From Frankiaceae bacterium (GTDB lineage: Bacteria; Actinomycetota; Actinomycetes; Mycobacteriales; SCTD01): a DNA stretch of 64,000 bases. The notes below the pieces were generated by a model. That model saw nothing but the letters and a program-made list of their open reading frames with translations, had not been told where the DNA came from and did no database searches. The DNA lies in NCBI GenBank assembly GCA_016650445.1, contig JAENVS010000027.1:1-64000 (forward strand). Reading direction: 5' to 3'. The first letter of the stretch is position 1. Each line of letters begins with the position of its first letter. A program made the position numbers and the translations under genes. This document shows, in pieces, positions 16,753 to 25,421 of the stretch.

Positions 16753-17814
16753 GTGCTTGCGCTGCGCGGCGGGCGCGTGCTCACCGCTGCGGGCTGGTCC
16801 ACGGGCGACCTCGTCGTGGACGGCGACGTGATCACGGCAGTCGGCGAGGCCGACGAGGTCCTGGACGTCACGGGCTGCGTCGTCTCGCCAGGGCTGGTCG
16901 ACCTCCATGTCCACGCCGCCGGTGGCTTCCCGGCGCAGGGCCCCGACGCCGACCTCACCGCGATGGCCGTTGCCCTCGCCGCGGGCGGCGTCACGTCCTT
17001 CCTCGCGACAGCGGTCAGCGCACCTCTGGTCGAGCTCACCGACCTGGTCCGGTCGACGCTGCCGTCCACCGGGGCGCGGTGCCTCGGCGTGCACCTCGAG
17101 GGCCCGTGGCTCTCGCCGGCCGCCGCGGGCGCCCAGCCGCGAGAGCACCTTCAGTCGGTGTGCGTCGAGGACGCGCTGGCTCTCGTCGGCGCCGGGTCGG
17201 TCCGGGTCGTGACCGTCGCACCAGACGTCCCCGGTGCGCTCGACCTCGTGCGCGCGCTCGTCAGCCGGGGCGTGCGTGTCTCGATGGGCCACAGCACGGC
17301 GTCGTACGCCGAGTGCCTCGCCGCGATCGCGGTCGGCGCGACCGGGGTGACGCACTGCTTCAACGCGATGAGCCAGCTCTCGGCGCGTGAGCCCGGTCTG
17401 GTCGGTGCGGCGATGACGCAACCCGGCCTGCTCGTCGAGGTGATCGCCGACGGCGTCCATGTGCACCCGGCAGCGGTACGAGCGCTGTACGACGCCAAGG
17501 GGCCGGCCGGCATCGCGCTCGTCAGCGACGGGGTCGAGGGCTGCGCCGGTTCTGACGTCCTGCGTCGTGACGGTGACGTGCTTCGGCTCCACGACGGGAC
17601 ACTCGCGGGATCAGCGCTCCCGTTGTCGGGCGCGGTGCGCAACGCCGTCTCCTGGGGCATCCCGCTCGAAGATGCGCTGGCCATGGCCTCGACGACCCCT
17701 GCGCGCTCGCTCGGCATCGACGTCTGGCTGACACCGGGCAACCGGGCCGACGTCGTCGTCCTCGACGAGGACCTCCACGTCCGGCACGTCCTCGTCGGTG
17801 GGGTCGTGCAGTGA
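16753..17814 (+). CDS. nagA: N-acetylglucosamine-6-phosphate deacetylase
   Basis: 353 residues from GTG 16753, five bases after a GGAGG ribosome site. Amidohydrolase motifs run in order: GLVDLHVHAAGG, GVHLEGPWLSPAA with the metal-binding Glu, VSMGHSTASY and GVTHCFNAM with the two metal-binding His, and VSDGVEG with the catalytic Asp. It removes acetate from GlcNAc-6-phosphate in the cytoplasm. One oddity: the conserved GAH/GTH triplet after the HLEGP loop, whose His contacts substrate in known NagA enzymes, reads GAQ here. First gene of the seven-gene plus arm. Confidence 0.92.
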   Translation: MLALRGGRVLTAAGWSTGDLVVDGDVITAVGEADEVLDVTGCVVSPGLVDLHVHAAGGFPAQGPDADLTAMAVALAAGGVTSFLATAVSAPLVELTDLVRSTLPSTGARCLGVHLEGPWLSPAAAGAQPREHLQSVCVEDALALVGAGSVRVVTVAPDVPGALDLVRALVSRGVRVSMGHSTASYAECLAAIAVGATGVTHCFNAMSQLSAREPGLVGAAMTQPGLLVEVIADGVHVHPAAVRALYDAKGPAGIALVSDGVEGCAGSDVLRRDGDVLRLHDGTLAGSALPLSGAVRNAVSWGIPLEDALAMASTTPARSLGIDVWLTPGNRADVVVLDEDLHVRHVLVGGVVQ

Positions 17815-18671
17815 CGCCGCACCTCCTCAGCACGACGCGAGGGCCGGTCGAGTACGCCGAGTCCGGCGCCGGGCCGGCTGTCCTCGTCGTGCACGGGACA
17901 CCCGGTGACTGGCAGCAGGCCCGGGCGCTGGCAGACGACCTGGCTGGCTCCCACCGCGTGCTGCTGCCGTCGCGGCCGGGCTACGGCCGCACACCGCTGT
18001 CGACCGGCCGGTCCCCACAGGAGCAGGCGCAGGCGCACGTCGCCCTGCTCGACGCGCTCGGCATCGACCGGGCCGCCGTCGTCGGGATCAGCGGCGGGGG
18101 ACCGTCGTCTCGCGCGGTTGCGGCCGACCACCGCGACCGCTGCACCGCACTCGTTCTGTGCTGCGCCGTCGCGGAGCACCTGGTGACGGTGCCGACCGCG
18201 ACCCGCCTGCTCGGCTCGGTGCCGGCACTGTGGGAGGTGGGCGCGAAGGTCGCGTCGGCTCGGATGGGCCGACGGCTCCGCGACCGGCAGGCTGCCCTGG
18301 CGCAGGCGCTCGCGGGACTCGGGCCGGCTGAGATCGCGATCGCGTCCGGCGACCCGCTCGTCGAGGCCGACCTGCTGGCCTTCGCGCACGCGCGGCGGCG
18401 CTCGATGACGTCGGTCGCCGGGCTGCGCAACGACTTCCGGTGGTTCCGTGAGATCACCAGCGCGGACCCGTGGCCACCGGGGCCGGACGTGCGCACGCTC
18501 ATCCTGCACGGCGACGCGGACGACGTGGTCCCCGTGAGCCACGCGCAGTACTACCGCGAGAGCATCCCCGGGGCGATCCTGGAGGTGCTGCCCGGTGTCG
18601 GGCACGGCTTTGTCCTGTCGCTGCGCCGCCAGACGTCGGCGCGGCTAGCCGCTTTCCTGGAGGAGTCGTGA
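17811..18671 (+). CDS. alpha/beta hydrolase
   Basis: 286 residues from a GTG overlapping the nagA stop. The fold is evident from VLVVHGTPGDW, the nucleophile elbow VGISGGGPSS, LILHGDADDVVP for the acid, and GVGHGF for the catalytic His, so the triad is complete. It is soluble, with no signal. The substrate is not predictable; removal of an ester-linked group from the imported glycoconjugate is one possibility. Overlaps the aminotransferase gene by 4 bases. Confidence 0.87.
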   Translation: MTPHLLSTTRGPVEYAESGAGPAVLVVHGTPGDWQQARALADDLAGSHRVLLPSRPGYGRTPLSTGRSPQEQAQAHVALLDALGIDRAAVVGISGGGPSSRAVAADHRDRCTALVLCCAVAEHLVTVPTATRLLGSVPALWEVGAKVASARMGRRLRDRQAALAQALAGLGPAEIAIASGDPLVEADLLAFAHARRRSMTSVAGLRNDFRWFREITSADPWPPGPDVRTLILHGDADDVVPVSHAQYYRESIPGAILEVLPGVGHGFVLSLRRQTSARLAAFLEES

Positions 18672-19921
18672 CGCTTGCCATCGACGGCGGTACGCCGGTG
18701 CGCACCGCCCCGCTCCCGGTCGGGAAGGGCGCCGAGCTGCTGGGGGCGCAGGAGCGCGAGGCGGTCCTTCGCGTCCTCGACAGCGGCGCGCTCTTCCGCT
18801 ACTACGGGCCCGTCCCGCCGCGGGAGGTCGCCGCGTTCGAGGAGGAGGTCGCTGCCCTGCACGGCCCGGGGGTGCGAGCCGTCGCGGTGTCGTCGGGCAC
18901 GGCGGCGCTGCGGACGTCGCTGGCCGCGCTCGGGATCGGCCCGGGCGACGAAGTCGTCGTCCCGGCCTGCACGTTCGTCGCGTCGGTCAACGCGGTCGTG
19001 CTGTCCGGCGCGCTGCCGGTGTTCGCGGAGGTCGACGAGACCCTGGGGCTGTCGGCCGACGCGGTGCGCGCGGTGCTGTCGCCTCGGACGGCGGCGGTCA
19101 TGCCCGTCCACCTCGACAACGGCCAGGTCGACATGGCCGCGCTGCTCCAGGTAACCCGCCCTGCCGGCGTCGCGGTCCTCGAGGACACCGCCCAGTCGAT
19201 GGGCGCGACGCTGCACGGCTGCCGGCTGGGCACGATCGGCGACATGGGCGCGCTGTCCATGCAGCTCGACAAGAACGTCACTACCGGCGAGGGCGGCGTC
19301 GTGATCACGCGCGACCGCGACCTCGCGCTGCGCGCGGCGGCCTTCCAGGACCAAGGTGGGCACTTCCTCACCCAGCACGGTGCCGGCCGCGACCACGCCC
19401 CGGAGCCGTTCTGCGGCGACAACCTGCGACTGACCGAGCTGCAGGGAGCGATCGGGCGGGTGCAGCTCGGACGCCTCGACGGGTTGCTCGATCAGATGCG
19501 CGCGGCGAAGGCCCGGATCACGTCGGCGATCGGTCCCCTACCGGGCACGACGCCGCGGCGCTACCCGGACCCGGTCGGTGAAGGCGGGTCGGGGATCGGC
19601 ATGTTCTTCGACGACGCGGCGACAGCGCAGCGCTTCGCCGCCGCCCTGTGCGCGGAGGGCGTGCCTGCCGGTTCGCCGTACGGCGGGCTGCCGGTCTACG
19701 CGACGCCGGCAGTGCTGCAGCAGCGCACTGCGTCGCGCAAGGGACATCCGTTCGACTGCGCGGAGCACCCGGCGCCGGCGTACGCGATGGGCATGTGCCC
19801 GCAGACCGAGGACCTGCTTGCGCGCTGTGTGCGGATCGGCGTCTCACCCGCCTACACCGACGCCGACTGCGACGACGTCGTCGACGCGGTCGGCAAGGTC
19901 GCCGACGCGATGCTGCGTTGA
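18668..19921 (+). CDS. DegT/DnrJ/EryC1/StrS-type PLP aminotransferase
   Basis: 417 residues from GTG 18668, after a GGAGGAG ribosome site inside the previous gene. Family features: AVSSGTAALRTSL for PLP phosphate binding, VVPACTFVASVNAVV, LEDTAQSMGA with the PLP Asp, and LDKNVTTGEGGVV with the Schiff-base Lys. Such enzymes transfer amino groups to or from keto-sugars. Paired with the Gfo/Idh dehydrogenase next door, it could deaminate an amino sugar or make one, much as the NtdA/NtdC pair works in kanosamine synthesis (comparison only). Confidence 0.9.
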   Translation: MTLAIDGGTPVRTAPLPVGKGAELLGAQEREAVLRVLDSGALFRYYGPVPPREVAAFEEEVAALHGPGVRAVAVSSGTAALRTSLAALGIGPGDEVVVPACTFVASVNAVVLSGALPVFAEVDETLGLSADAVRAVLSPRTAAVMPVHLDNGQVDMAALLQVTRPAGVAVLEDTAQSMGATLHGCRLGTIGDMGALSMQLDKNVTTGEGGVVITRDRDLALRAAAFQDQGGHFLTQHGAGRDHAPEPFCGDNLRLTELQGAIGRVQLGRLDGLLDQMRAAKARITSAIGPLPGTTPRRYPDPVGEGGSGIGMFFDDAATAQRFAAALCAEGVPAGSPYGGLPVYATPAVLQQRTASRKGHPFDCAEHPAPAYAMGMCPQTEDLLARCVRIGVSPAYTDADCDDVVDAVGKVADAMLR

Positions 19922-20853
19922 TCCGGGTCGCCGTCGTCGGCTGTGGCACCGTCGCTCGGGTGAACCACCTGCCCGGGCTGCGCGCTGGTGGCGATGCGGA
20001 CGTCGTCGTCTTCGCCGGCCGCACGATGGGCAGCGCGGAGCAGGCCCGCGACGCGTGGGGCTCCGGGGAGGTCACCACGGACTGGGCCGCCGCCGTCGCG
20101 CGGGACGACGTCGACGCGGTGCACGTCTGCGTCCCGAACGCGCTGCACGCCGAGGTCGCGGCCGCGGCGCTGTCGGCCGGCAAGCACGTGCTCGTCGAGA
20201 AGCCGATGACGACGACGCTGGCGGACGCTGACGCGTTGCTCGCGATCGACGGCGGTGTCCTCGGCGTTGCGTTCGACGCCCGGTGCAACCCGCTGCTCAT
20301 CGAGCTGCGCCGGCTGCTGCCCGAGGTCGGAGTTGTGCGCCAGGTCGATGTCCGGCTGGGCCACCCCGGCCCGCAGGCGTGGGCACCCGACGCCACGTGG
20401 TTCCGCGACCCGTCCCGCTCCGGTGGCGGCGTCCTGCTCGACCTGGGCAGCCACGTGCTCGATGCGCTCGCGTGGTGCGTCGGACCCATCACCGAGGTCG
20501 CCTCCGCGACCGCGCCAGGTCCGATCGACGAGGAGGCGGAGCTCGCCGTCGTGTGCAGCACCGGGACAACCGCACGCGTCTTCGTGTCGTGGCAGCTGCC
20601 CGAGCCGGAGTTCTCTTTTGCCCTGACGGGGGAGTGCGGCACCCTCGCCATCGAGCGCGGACAGCTGCTCCGAGACGGCGCGCCCGTCGACGTCCCAGCA
20701 GCGCCGCTGCCCAACGCAGCTGCCGCGTTCGCCCGCGCGCTGGCGACCGGCACGCCTCTGTCCGCCGACGGCGTTGACGGTCGCGCCGCACTCGCGGCGG
20801 TCCTCGCGGGCTACGCGGCTGCGGAGTCCGGCCGACGGGTCCAGGTCGCATGA
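19918..20853 (+). CDS. Gfo/Idh/MocA-family sugar dehydrogenase
   Basis: 311 residues starting at a TTG that overlaps the aminotransferase stop (TTGA), the only rare start in the chain. A Rossmann dinucleotide loop VVGCGTVA opens the protein; VCVPNALHAE, VLVEKPMTTT with the conserved EKP, and GGGVLLDLGSHVLDAL with the catalytic-site His follow. It oxidises or reduces a sugar hydroxyl with NAD(P). It should act with the neighbouring aminotransferase. Overlaps the next gene by 4 bases. Confidence 0.9.
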   Translation: MIRVAVVGCGTVARVNHLPGLRAGGDADVVVFAGRTMGSAEQARDAWGSGEVTTDWAAAVARDDVDAVHVCVPNALHAEVAAAALSAGKHVLVEKPMTTTLADADALLAIDGGVLGVAFDARCNPLLIELRRLLPEVGVVRQVDVRLGHPGPQAWAPDATWFRDPSRSGGGVLLDLGSHVLDALAWCVGPITEVASATAPGPIDEEAELAVVCSTGTTARVFVSWQLPEPEFSFALTGECGTLAIERGQLLRDGAPVDVPAAPLPNAAAAFARALATGTPLSADGVDGRAALAAVLAGYAAAESGRRVQVA

Positions 20854-21959
20854 GCGGTCTGCGCGCAGGGGCGGCGGTCGCCGACATCACGCCGACGCAA
20901 CCGGTGCGGCTGGCCGGTTTCATGGCCCGCCAGCCCACGGTGCCTCCCCTCGTCGTCGCCGACCCGCTGCAGGTGCGGGTCCTCGCGCTGCAGGACGGCG
21001 ACACGACCGGGCTGCTGGCGGTCTTCGACCTCGTCGGGATGTCGGCGGCCTTCGCCGGTCCGGTGCGGCTCGCGATCGCGACAGCCACCGGCGTACCGGT
21101 CGAGCGGGTGATGACCTCCTGCACCCATACACACTCCGGCCCAGACACGCTGCTCGGGATGGACCTGTACGCGGGCTATGTCGAACTGCTCACTCTGCGT
21201 GCGGTGGAGGCGGCGCAGACCGCGGTGGCCGCGCTCCGGCCGGTGTCGGTCGGTGCCGCCGAGGTCGCGGTGCCACTCGACCTGGCCGTGAACCGCCGCG
21301 GCTTCCCGCACGAGCCCCGGCTGCAGGTGGTCGACCTGCTCGCCGGCACCGAGCGCGTCGCGACCGTCGTCGGCGTCGGCATCCACCCCGTCACGCACGG
21401 ACCGGACGTCCACGTCATCACGGCCGACTGGGTCGGGCACTGCCGCGTCGCAGTGGAGGCGGCGCTCGGCGGCACGGCCCTCGTGGTCGCCGGCGCCCTG
21501 GGCGACGTGAACCCACCCGGCGGCGACGGTTACGACCGCAGTGGTGGTGGCGCCGCCCTCGCGTGCTCCGTCGGGACCGCGGTGGCCGGGCTCGCGACGA
21601 CGGCGGCGAAGCAGACGAAGGACGTCGGCACCGGTCTGGCGCTGTCACATCGGACGGTCGAGCTGCCGGTGGCGCAGGCCGAGCTGTCGCGGCTGGTCTC
21701 CGGCGGCGCGGACGCGGTCGTCACCGAGCTGTTCACGTGGTCGGTCGGCGATCTGCTGCTTCGATCGCTGCCGGGCGAGGCGCTGTCGGGCTTCGCGGCG
21801 GCGTTGCCGCGGCCGGGCACGACGGTCGACGTCGGGCTGGCGCCGGTCTGGCAGGGATACCTGCCGCACCCCGACCTGATGGGCGGCGGATACGAGGACG
21901 AGCTCGGGCTCGGCGCCGACGCGATGAGCCGGCTGCTGGTCGCCCTGGGCGCGGCATGA
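20850..21959 (+). CDS. neutral/alkaline ceramidase-like N-terminal-type protein
   Basis: 369 residues, ATG overlapping the previous stop. The opening AAVADITPTQPVRLAGF and the metal-type block TSCTHTHSGPD are hallmarks of the neutral ceramidase family, and GALGDVNPP is also conserved. The C-terminal immunoglobulin-like domain of true ceramidases is lacking and there is no signal peptide, so it is a cytoplasmic amidase-like member. In the bacterial families of this type found next to sugar genes the substrate is unknown; cleavage of an N-acyl bond of an amino sugar is conceivable (inference). Confidence 0.8.
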   Translation: MSGLRAGAAVADITPTQPVRLAGFMARQPTVPPLVVADPLQVRVLALQDGDTTGLLAVFDLVGMSAAFAGPVRLAIATATGVPVERVMTSCTHTHSGPDTLLGMDLYAGYVELLTLRAVEAAQTAVAALRPVSVGAAEVAVPLDLAVNRRGFPHEPRLQVVDLLAGTERVATVVGVGIHPVTHGPDVHVITADWVGHCRVAVEAALGGTALVVAGALGDVNPPGGDGYDRSGGGAALACSVGTAVAGLATTAAKQTKDVGTGLALSHRTVELPVAQAELSRLVSGGADAVVTELFTWSVGDLLLRSLPGEALSGFAAALPRPGTTVDVGLAPVWQGYLPHPDLMGGGYEDELGLGADAMSRLLVALGAA

Positions 21960-23275
21960 CAGCGGTCAGCATGACGGCCTGGCACGGCGTGCTCGAGGGC
22001 TTCTACGGCGAGCCGTACGCCGACGCCGCGCGCCTCGACCTGGTGCGTTGGGTGGGCACGGTCGGCGGCCGCGACTACGTGTACGCGCCGAAGGACGACC
22101 CGTACCAGCGCGCGCAGTGGCGCACGCCGTACCCGCCGGACCGGATGCAGCACTTCGCCGACCTCGTGGCGGCGGGCCAGGTCGCCGGCGTACGGATCGG
22201 CTTCGTCGTCTCACCCGGACTCGACTGGCAGCCGGGTGACGAGCCTGCCCTCGTCGCGAAGCTGCGGGCGTTCTACGACCTGGGTGCGCGCTGCCTCGGG
22301 ATCGCGTTCGACGACGTCCCACCCGGTGGGGCCGACCTCGGCACCGTTCACGGAAACGCGGTCGCGGCGGCCGTGGCTGCGCTGCCGGGCGACGTGCTGT
22401 GGGCGGCCTGCCCGGTCGACTACGGCACCGACCGGGTGACGGCCTACCTCGGGGCGTTCGTCGCGGCGCTACCGGCAGACGTGGACCTGTTCTGGACGGG
22501 GCCGTCGGTGCTGTCGCCCGACGTCCCGGTCGCGCTGACGACGGACCTGTCCCGCCGGCTCGGGCGACGGCTCGTCTTCGCGGACAACTTCCCGGTGTCG
22601 GACGGGCCGATGGCGGGTGTCCTGCACCTCGGCCCGTACCCGCAGCGCGATCCCGACCTGCCCGCCGCCGTCGGTGGGCTGCTGCTGAACCTCGGTCCGA
22701 CGCCCGTCGCAAGCCGGCTGCCGGCCGCGGCAGGGCTGCGCTGGTGGAGCGAGCCACAGCGCGACCGCACCGAGATCTGGGAAGCCGAGCTGGCCGGCGT
22801 ACCAGGCCTTGCATCACTCGCACGAGCGTGCCGGTCCTGGCTGACCGAGCCGGGTCCGGACCCCGAGCTGCTCGCCTGGACGCACGCGGCGCTCGACGGT
22901 GACACCCGGCTCGAGGACTACTTCGCGGCCGGCTGCCGGGACGGTCTCCCGGCGGAGTGGGCGGCCGAGCTGGAGCCGTGGCTGCAGGCGTGGGAGTGGC
23001 ACGCGATGGCGGTGCCGATCGCGTTGGCGGCGCTGCGCAGCTGGCAGGACGGCACCGCGGACGGTCCAGGCGGGGCGTTCACGGTCGCCGAGGTCTGGCG
23101 ACGGGGGCTGGCCATGGAGCGGCAGCTGTTCGGCATCCGCTGGGCGTTCTACCCGGTCACCGCACGGACGGGTGACGCGGAGCATGCCGACCCCGCTGGG
23201 CTGGTGCGAGGCGACACACTGCTCGACACCCTGTGCCGTGAGGCGCTGGGACGACTGACGGGGGAGCGGCCGTGA
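21956..23275 (+). CDS. GH84-family N-acetylglucosaminidase (O-GlcNAcase-like)
   Basis: 439 residues from an ATG overlapping the previous stop. The N-terminal TIM barrel has GVLEGFYGEPY, YVYAPKDDPYQR and the catalytic aspartate pair in IAFDDVPPG near residues 119-120. These are strong GH84 marks (substrate-assisted hydrolysis of terminal beta-GlcNAc). It lacks a signal peptide and the large C-terminal domains of secreted hyaluronidase-type members, so it probably works on an imported GlcNAc conjugate inside the cell, releasing GlcNAc for the ROK kinase and NagA. Confidence 0.88.
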   Translation: MTAVSMTAWHGVLEGFYGEPYADAARLDLVRWVGTVGGRDYVYAPKDDPYQRAQWRTPYPPDRMQHFADLVAAGQVAGVRIGFVVSPGLDWQPGDEPALVAKLRAFYDLGARCLGIAFDDVPPGGADLGTVHGNAVAAAVAALPGDVLWAACPVDYGTDRVTAYLGAFVAALPADVDLFWTGPSVLSPDVPVALTTDLSRRLGRRLVFADNFPVSDGPMAGVLHLGPYPQRDPDLPAAVGGLLLNLGPTPVASRLPAAAGLRWWSEPQRDRTEIWEAELAGVPGLASLARACRSWLTEPGPDPELLAWTHAALDGDTRLEDYFAAGCRDGLPAEWAAELEPWLQAWEWHAMAVPIALAALRSWQDGTADGPGGAFTVAEVWRRGLAMERQLFGIRWAFYPVTARTGDAEHADPAGLVRGDTLLDTLCREALGRLTGERP

Positions 23276-24060
23276 CGGTGCTCGAGGCGACGGGCATCGC
23301 GGTCGCGTTCGGCGGGGTGAAGGCGCTGCAGGGCGTCGACATCACGGTCGACGCGGGCGAGATCGTCGGGATCATCGGCGCGAACGGCGCCGGCAAGACG
23401 ACGCTGTTCGACTGCCTGACCGGCATCACGCCGTGCAGCGGTCGTGTGGTGCTCGGCGGCGTCGACGTCACCACGGCGTCGGTGCATGCGCGGGCCCGCG
23501 CCGGACTCGGCCGGAGCTTCCAGGACGCGCGGCTGTTCCACTCGATGACGGTGCTCGACACGCTGCGTACGGCGAGCGAGCCGCACCGGCCGCAGGGGTC
23601 ATCACTGCTCGGCACACTGCTCGGCGGCAAAGCCGCCCGCGACGGCGAGGCCGAGGCGACGCGTCGTGCCAACGAGCTGGTCGAGGTGTTCTCCCTCGGC
23701 GGCTACCGCGACAAGCTCGTCGGGGAGCTGTCGACCGGCACCCGCCGGATCATCGACCTGGCCTGCCTGCTCATCCAGCGACCGAAGGTCGTCCTGCTCG
23801 ACGAGCCGTCGTCGGGCATCGCCCAGCGCGAGACCGAGGCGCTCGCGCCACTGCTGACGAGGGTCCGCGACGAGCTCGGCTGCGGGCTGGTGCTCATCGA
23901 GCACGACATGCCGCTCGTGCTGTCGCTGGCGACCCGGCTCTACGCGCTCGAGACCGGCCGGGTCATCGCGGAGGGGGCGCCGGACGACGTCGTGCGCGAC
24001 CCCGCCGTCGTCCGCTCCTACCTCGGCGACGACCCGGAAGCCATCAACCGCTCCGGCTGA
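23272..24060 (+). CDS. branched-chain-type ABC transporter ATPase (LivG-like)
   Basis: 262 residues from GTG 23272, overlapping the GH84 stop. Walker A is GANGAGKTT, the signature loop is ELSTGTRR as common in this subgroup, Walker B is VVLLDEPSSGI, and the switch His lies in LIEHDMP. It energises uptake together with the fused permease and the LivF-type domain encoded beyond the regulator at 25422-31030. Its separation from the rest of the transporter by a convergent repressor gene is unusual. Last gene of the nagA arm, followed by a hairpin. Confidence 0.9.
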   Translation: MTVLEATGIAVAFGGVKALQGVDITVDAGEIVGIIGANGAGKTTLFDCLTGITPCSGRVVLGGVDVTTASVHARARAGLGRSFQDARLFHSMTVLDTLRTASEPHRPQGSSLLGTLLGGKAARDGEAEATRRANELVEVFSLGGYRDKLVGELSTGTRRIIDLACLLIQRPKVVLLDEPSSGIAQRETEALAPLLTRVRDELGCGLVLIEHDMPLVLSLATRLYALETGRVIAEGAPDDVVRDPAVVRSYLGDDPEAINRSG

Positions 24061-24086
24061 CCCGCAGCCGGCGGCCCCCCTTAGAT

Positions 24087-24136
24087 GATCACCGCCGATT
24101 CGTAAGCGTGCGCCGGACGCCCAGGCGGCGGTGATC
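24087..24136. terminator. stem-loop between convergent genes, possible bidirectional terminator
   Basis: GATCACCGCCG (24087-24097) pairs with CGGCGGTGATC (24126-24136), an 11-bp perfect stem with a 28-base loop that contains its own small GCGT/ACGC hairpin. On the plus strand GTTTGGGGGG follows. It sits between the ends of the LivG gene and the ROK regulator. There is no long U-run, so termination strength is uncertain. Confidence 0.6.
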
Positions 24137-24161
24137 GTTTGGGGGGACGTGGCTGGGGGGC

Positions 24162-25337
24162 TCAGGCCGCCAGGGCGAAGCGCTCGGACAGGACGAGGCC
24201 GGCGGCGCCGAGGAGACCGGCGTCCTGGTCGAGCGACGACAGCAGCACCTCGACGCCGTCGCGCAGGTGCGGCAGCGAGCGCTCCCGCAGCCGCTCCTCG
24301 ACGAGCGCGCGCAGCAGCTCACCGCCCCCGACGACGTCACCGTGCAGCAGCAGCCGCTCCGGCGCGAGCAGCTGCACGAGGGTGGCCAGCCCGACTGCGA
24401 GGTGGTCGGCGTACACAACGAGCAGGTCGTTCGCCCGCGGCGTGCCCAGGGCGACCAGTGCGGCGGCGTCGAGTCGCTCCGCGTCCGGCAGCCGTAACCG
24501 CTTGGCCTCGGCTCGCAGCCAGCGCAGGGTCGCGATCGTCTCCCAGCAGCCCGTCAGGCCGCAGTGGCAGTCGGCGCCGTCGACCGCCACGACCGTGTGC
24601 CCGAGCTCGCCGGTGGCGCCGCCCGCACCGCGGTAGAGCTCACCGTCCAGGACCAGTCCGACGCCGAGGCCGACACCGGTCTGCACGGACGCGAACGTCG
24701 CGATGCCCCGGCCGTCGCCGAACCACTTCTCGCCGAGCGCTTGGGCCCGCGCGTCGTTGTCGACCAGCACAGGCAGCCCGTAGGCGACCGCCACGGCCTC
24801 CGACAGTCCGCTGCCCGCCGCGCCGGGCACCGGCCCGGACCCCCGCACGATGCCGGTCGCGGGATCGCACACGCCGGGCACGGCGATCCCGACCCCCAGC
24901 ACCTCCGCCGGCGAGCCGCGCAGGACGCCGCCGACCGCCTCGACGACCGCCGCCTCCAGCTGGGCCGCGGACGCCGTCGACGTCGGACACGGCACGGTGA
25001 CGCGGGTGAGCACGTCGCCGCGCGCGTTGACCAGGGCCGCCCGGACCGCGTCCGCGCCGAAGTCGACCGCGGCGCACAACCCGGCGTCGTCGCGGAACCA
25101 CAGCGGACGGGAGGGCTTGCCGACCCTGCCCGCCTCGCGCGTCGGGGCGTGCTCCTCGAGCAGACCGTCCTCGACCAGTCCCTGGGCGATCGTCCCGATG
25201 GTGGCGCGGGGGACACCCGCCAGCCTCGCGAGGTCGGCACGAGACAGCGGCCCGTGGTCGCACAGCGCGCGCAGCACCCGCGACCGGTTGACGTCACCGA
25301 TCTGCCGGTTCGACAGCAGGATTGTCGGGCTGGACAC
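24162..25337 (-). CDS. ROK-family transcriptional regulator
   Basis: 391 residues from GTG 25337, six bases after GGAGG; the track start 39 bases upstream is rejected. The N-terminal winged helix (RVLRALCDHGPLSRADLARLAG ... GLVEDGLLEE) is joined to a ROK sugar-binding domain with VGVGIAVPGV, VLVDNDARAQALGE and the zinc motif CHCGLTGCWET. NagC/Mlc-like regulators of this kind sense GlcNAc-6-phosphate or similar sugars. It is divergent from the importer operon and convergent with the nagA arm, so it should control the whole locus. Confidence 0.9.
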   Translation of the reverse strand: MSSPTILLSNRQIGDVNRSRVLRALCDHGPLSRADLARLAGVPRATIGTIAQGLVEDGLLEEHAPTREAGRVGKPSRPLWFRDDAGLCAAVDFGADAVRAALVNARGDVLTRVTVPCPTSTASAAQLEAAVVEAVGGVLRGSPAEVLGVGIAVPGVCDPATGIVRGSGPVPGAAGSGLSEAVAVAYGLPVLVDNDARAQALGEKWFGDGRGIATFASVQTGVGLGVGLVLDGELYRGAGGATGELGHTVVAVDGADCHCGLTGCWETIATLRWLRAEAKRLRLPDAERLDAAALVALGTPRANDLLVVYADHLAVGLATLVQLLAPERLLLHGDVVGGGELLRALVEERLRERSLPHLRDGVEVLLSSLDQDAGLLGAAGLVLSERFALAA

Positions 25338-25356
25338 CGAACACCTCCAGAGGCCG

Positions 25357-25393
25357 TTGACAGCACCGGCCGACAATGTAACCTTTTGCTACA
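25357..25393 (+). promoter_or_regulatory. importer promoter with overlapping palindromic operator
   Basis: TTGACA (25357-25362) and TAACCT (25379-25384, fitting TAnnnT) are 16 bases apart. A 17-base near-palindrome, TGTAACCTTTTGCTACA (25377-25393), overlaps the -10 and likely start point. It is an AT-rich island between the divergent ROK regulator and substrate-binding protein genes, the expected place for the repressor's own operator. The 5' leader then carries AGAGGGGGA before GTG 25422. Confidence 0.55.
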
Positions 25394-25421
25394 AATCCCG
25401 GCAGGGTAGAGGGGGACGAGC

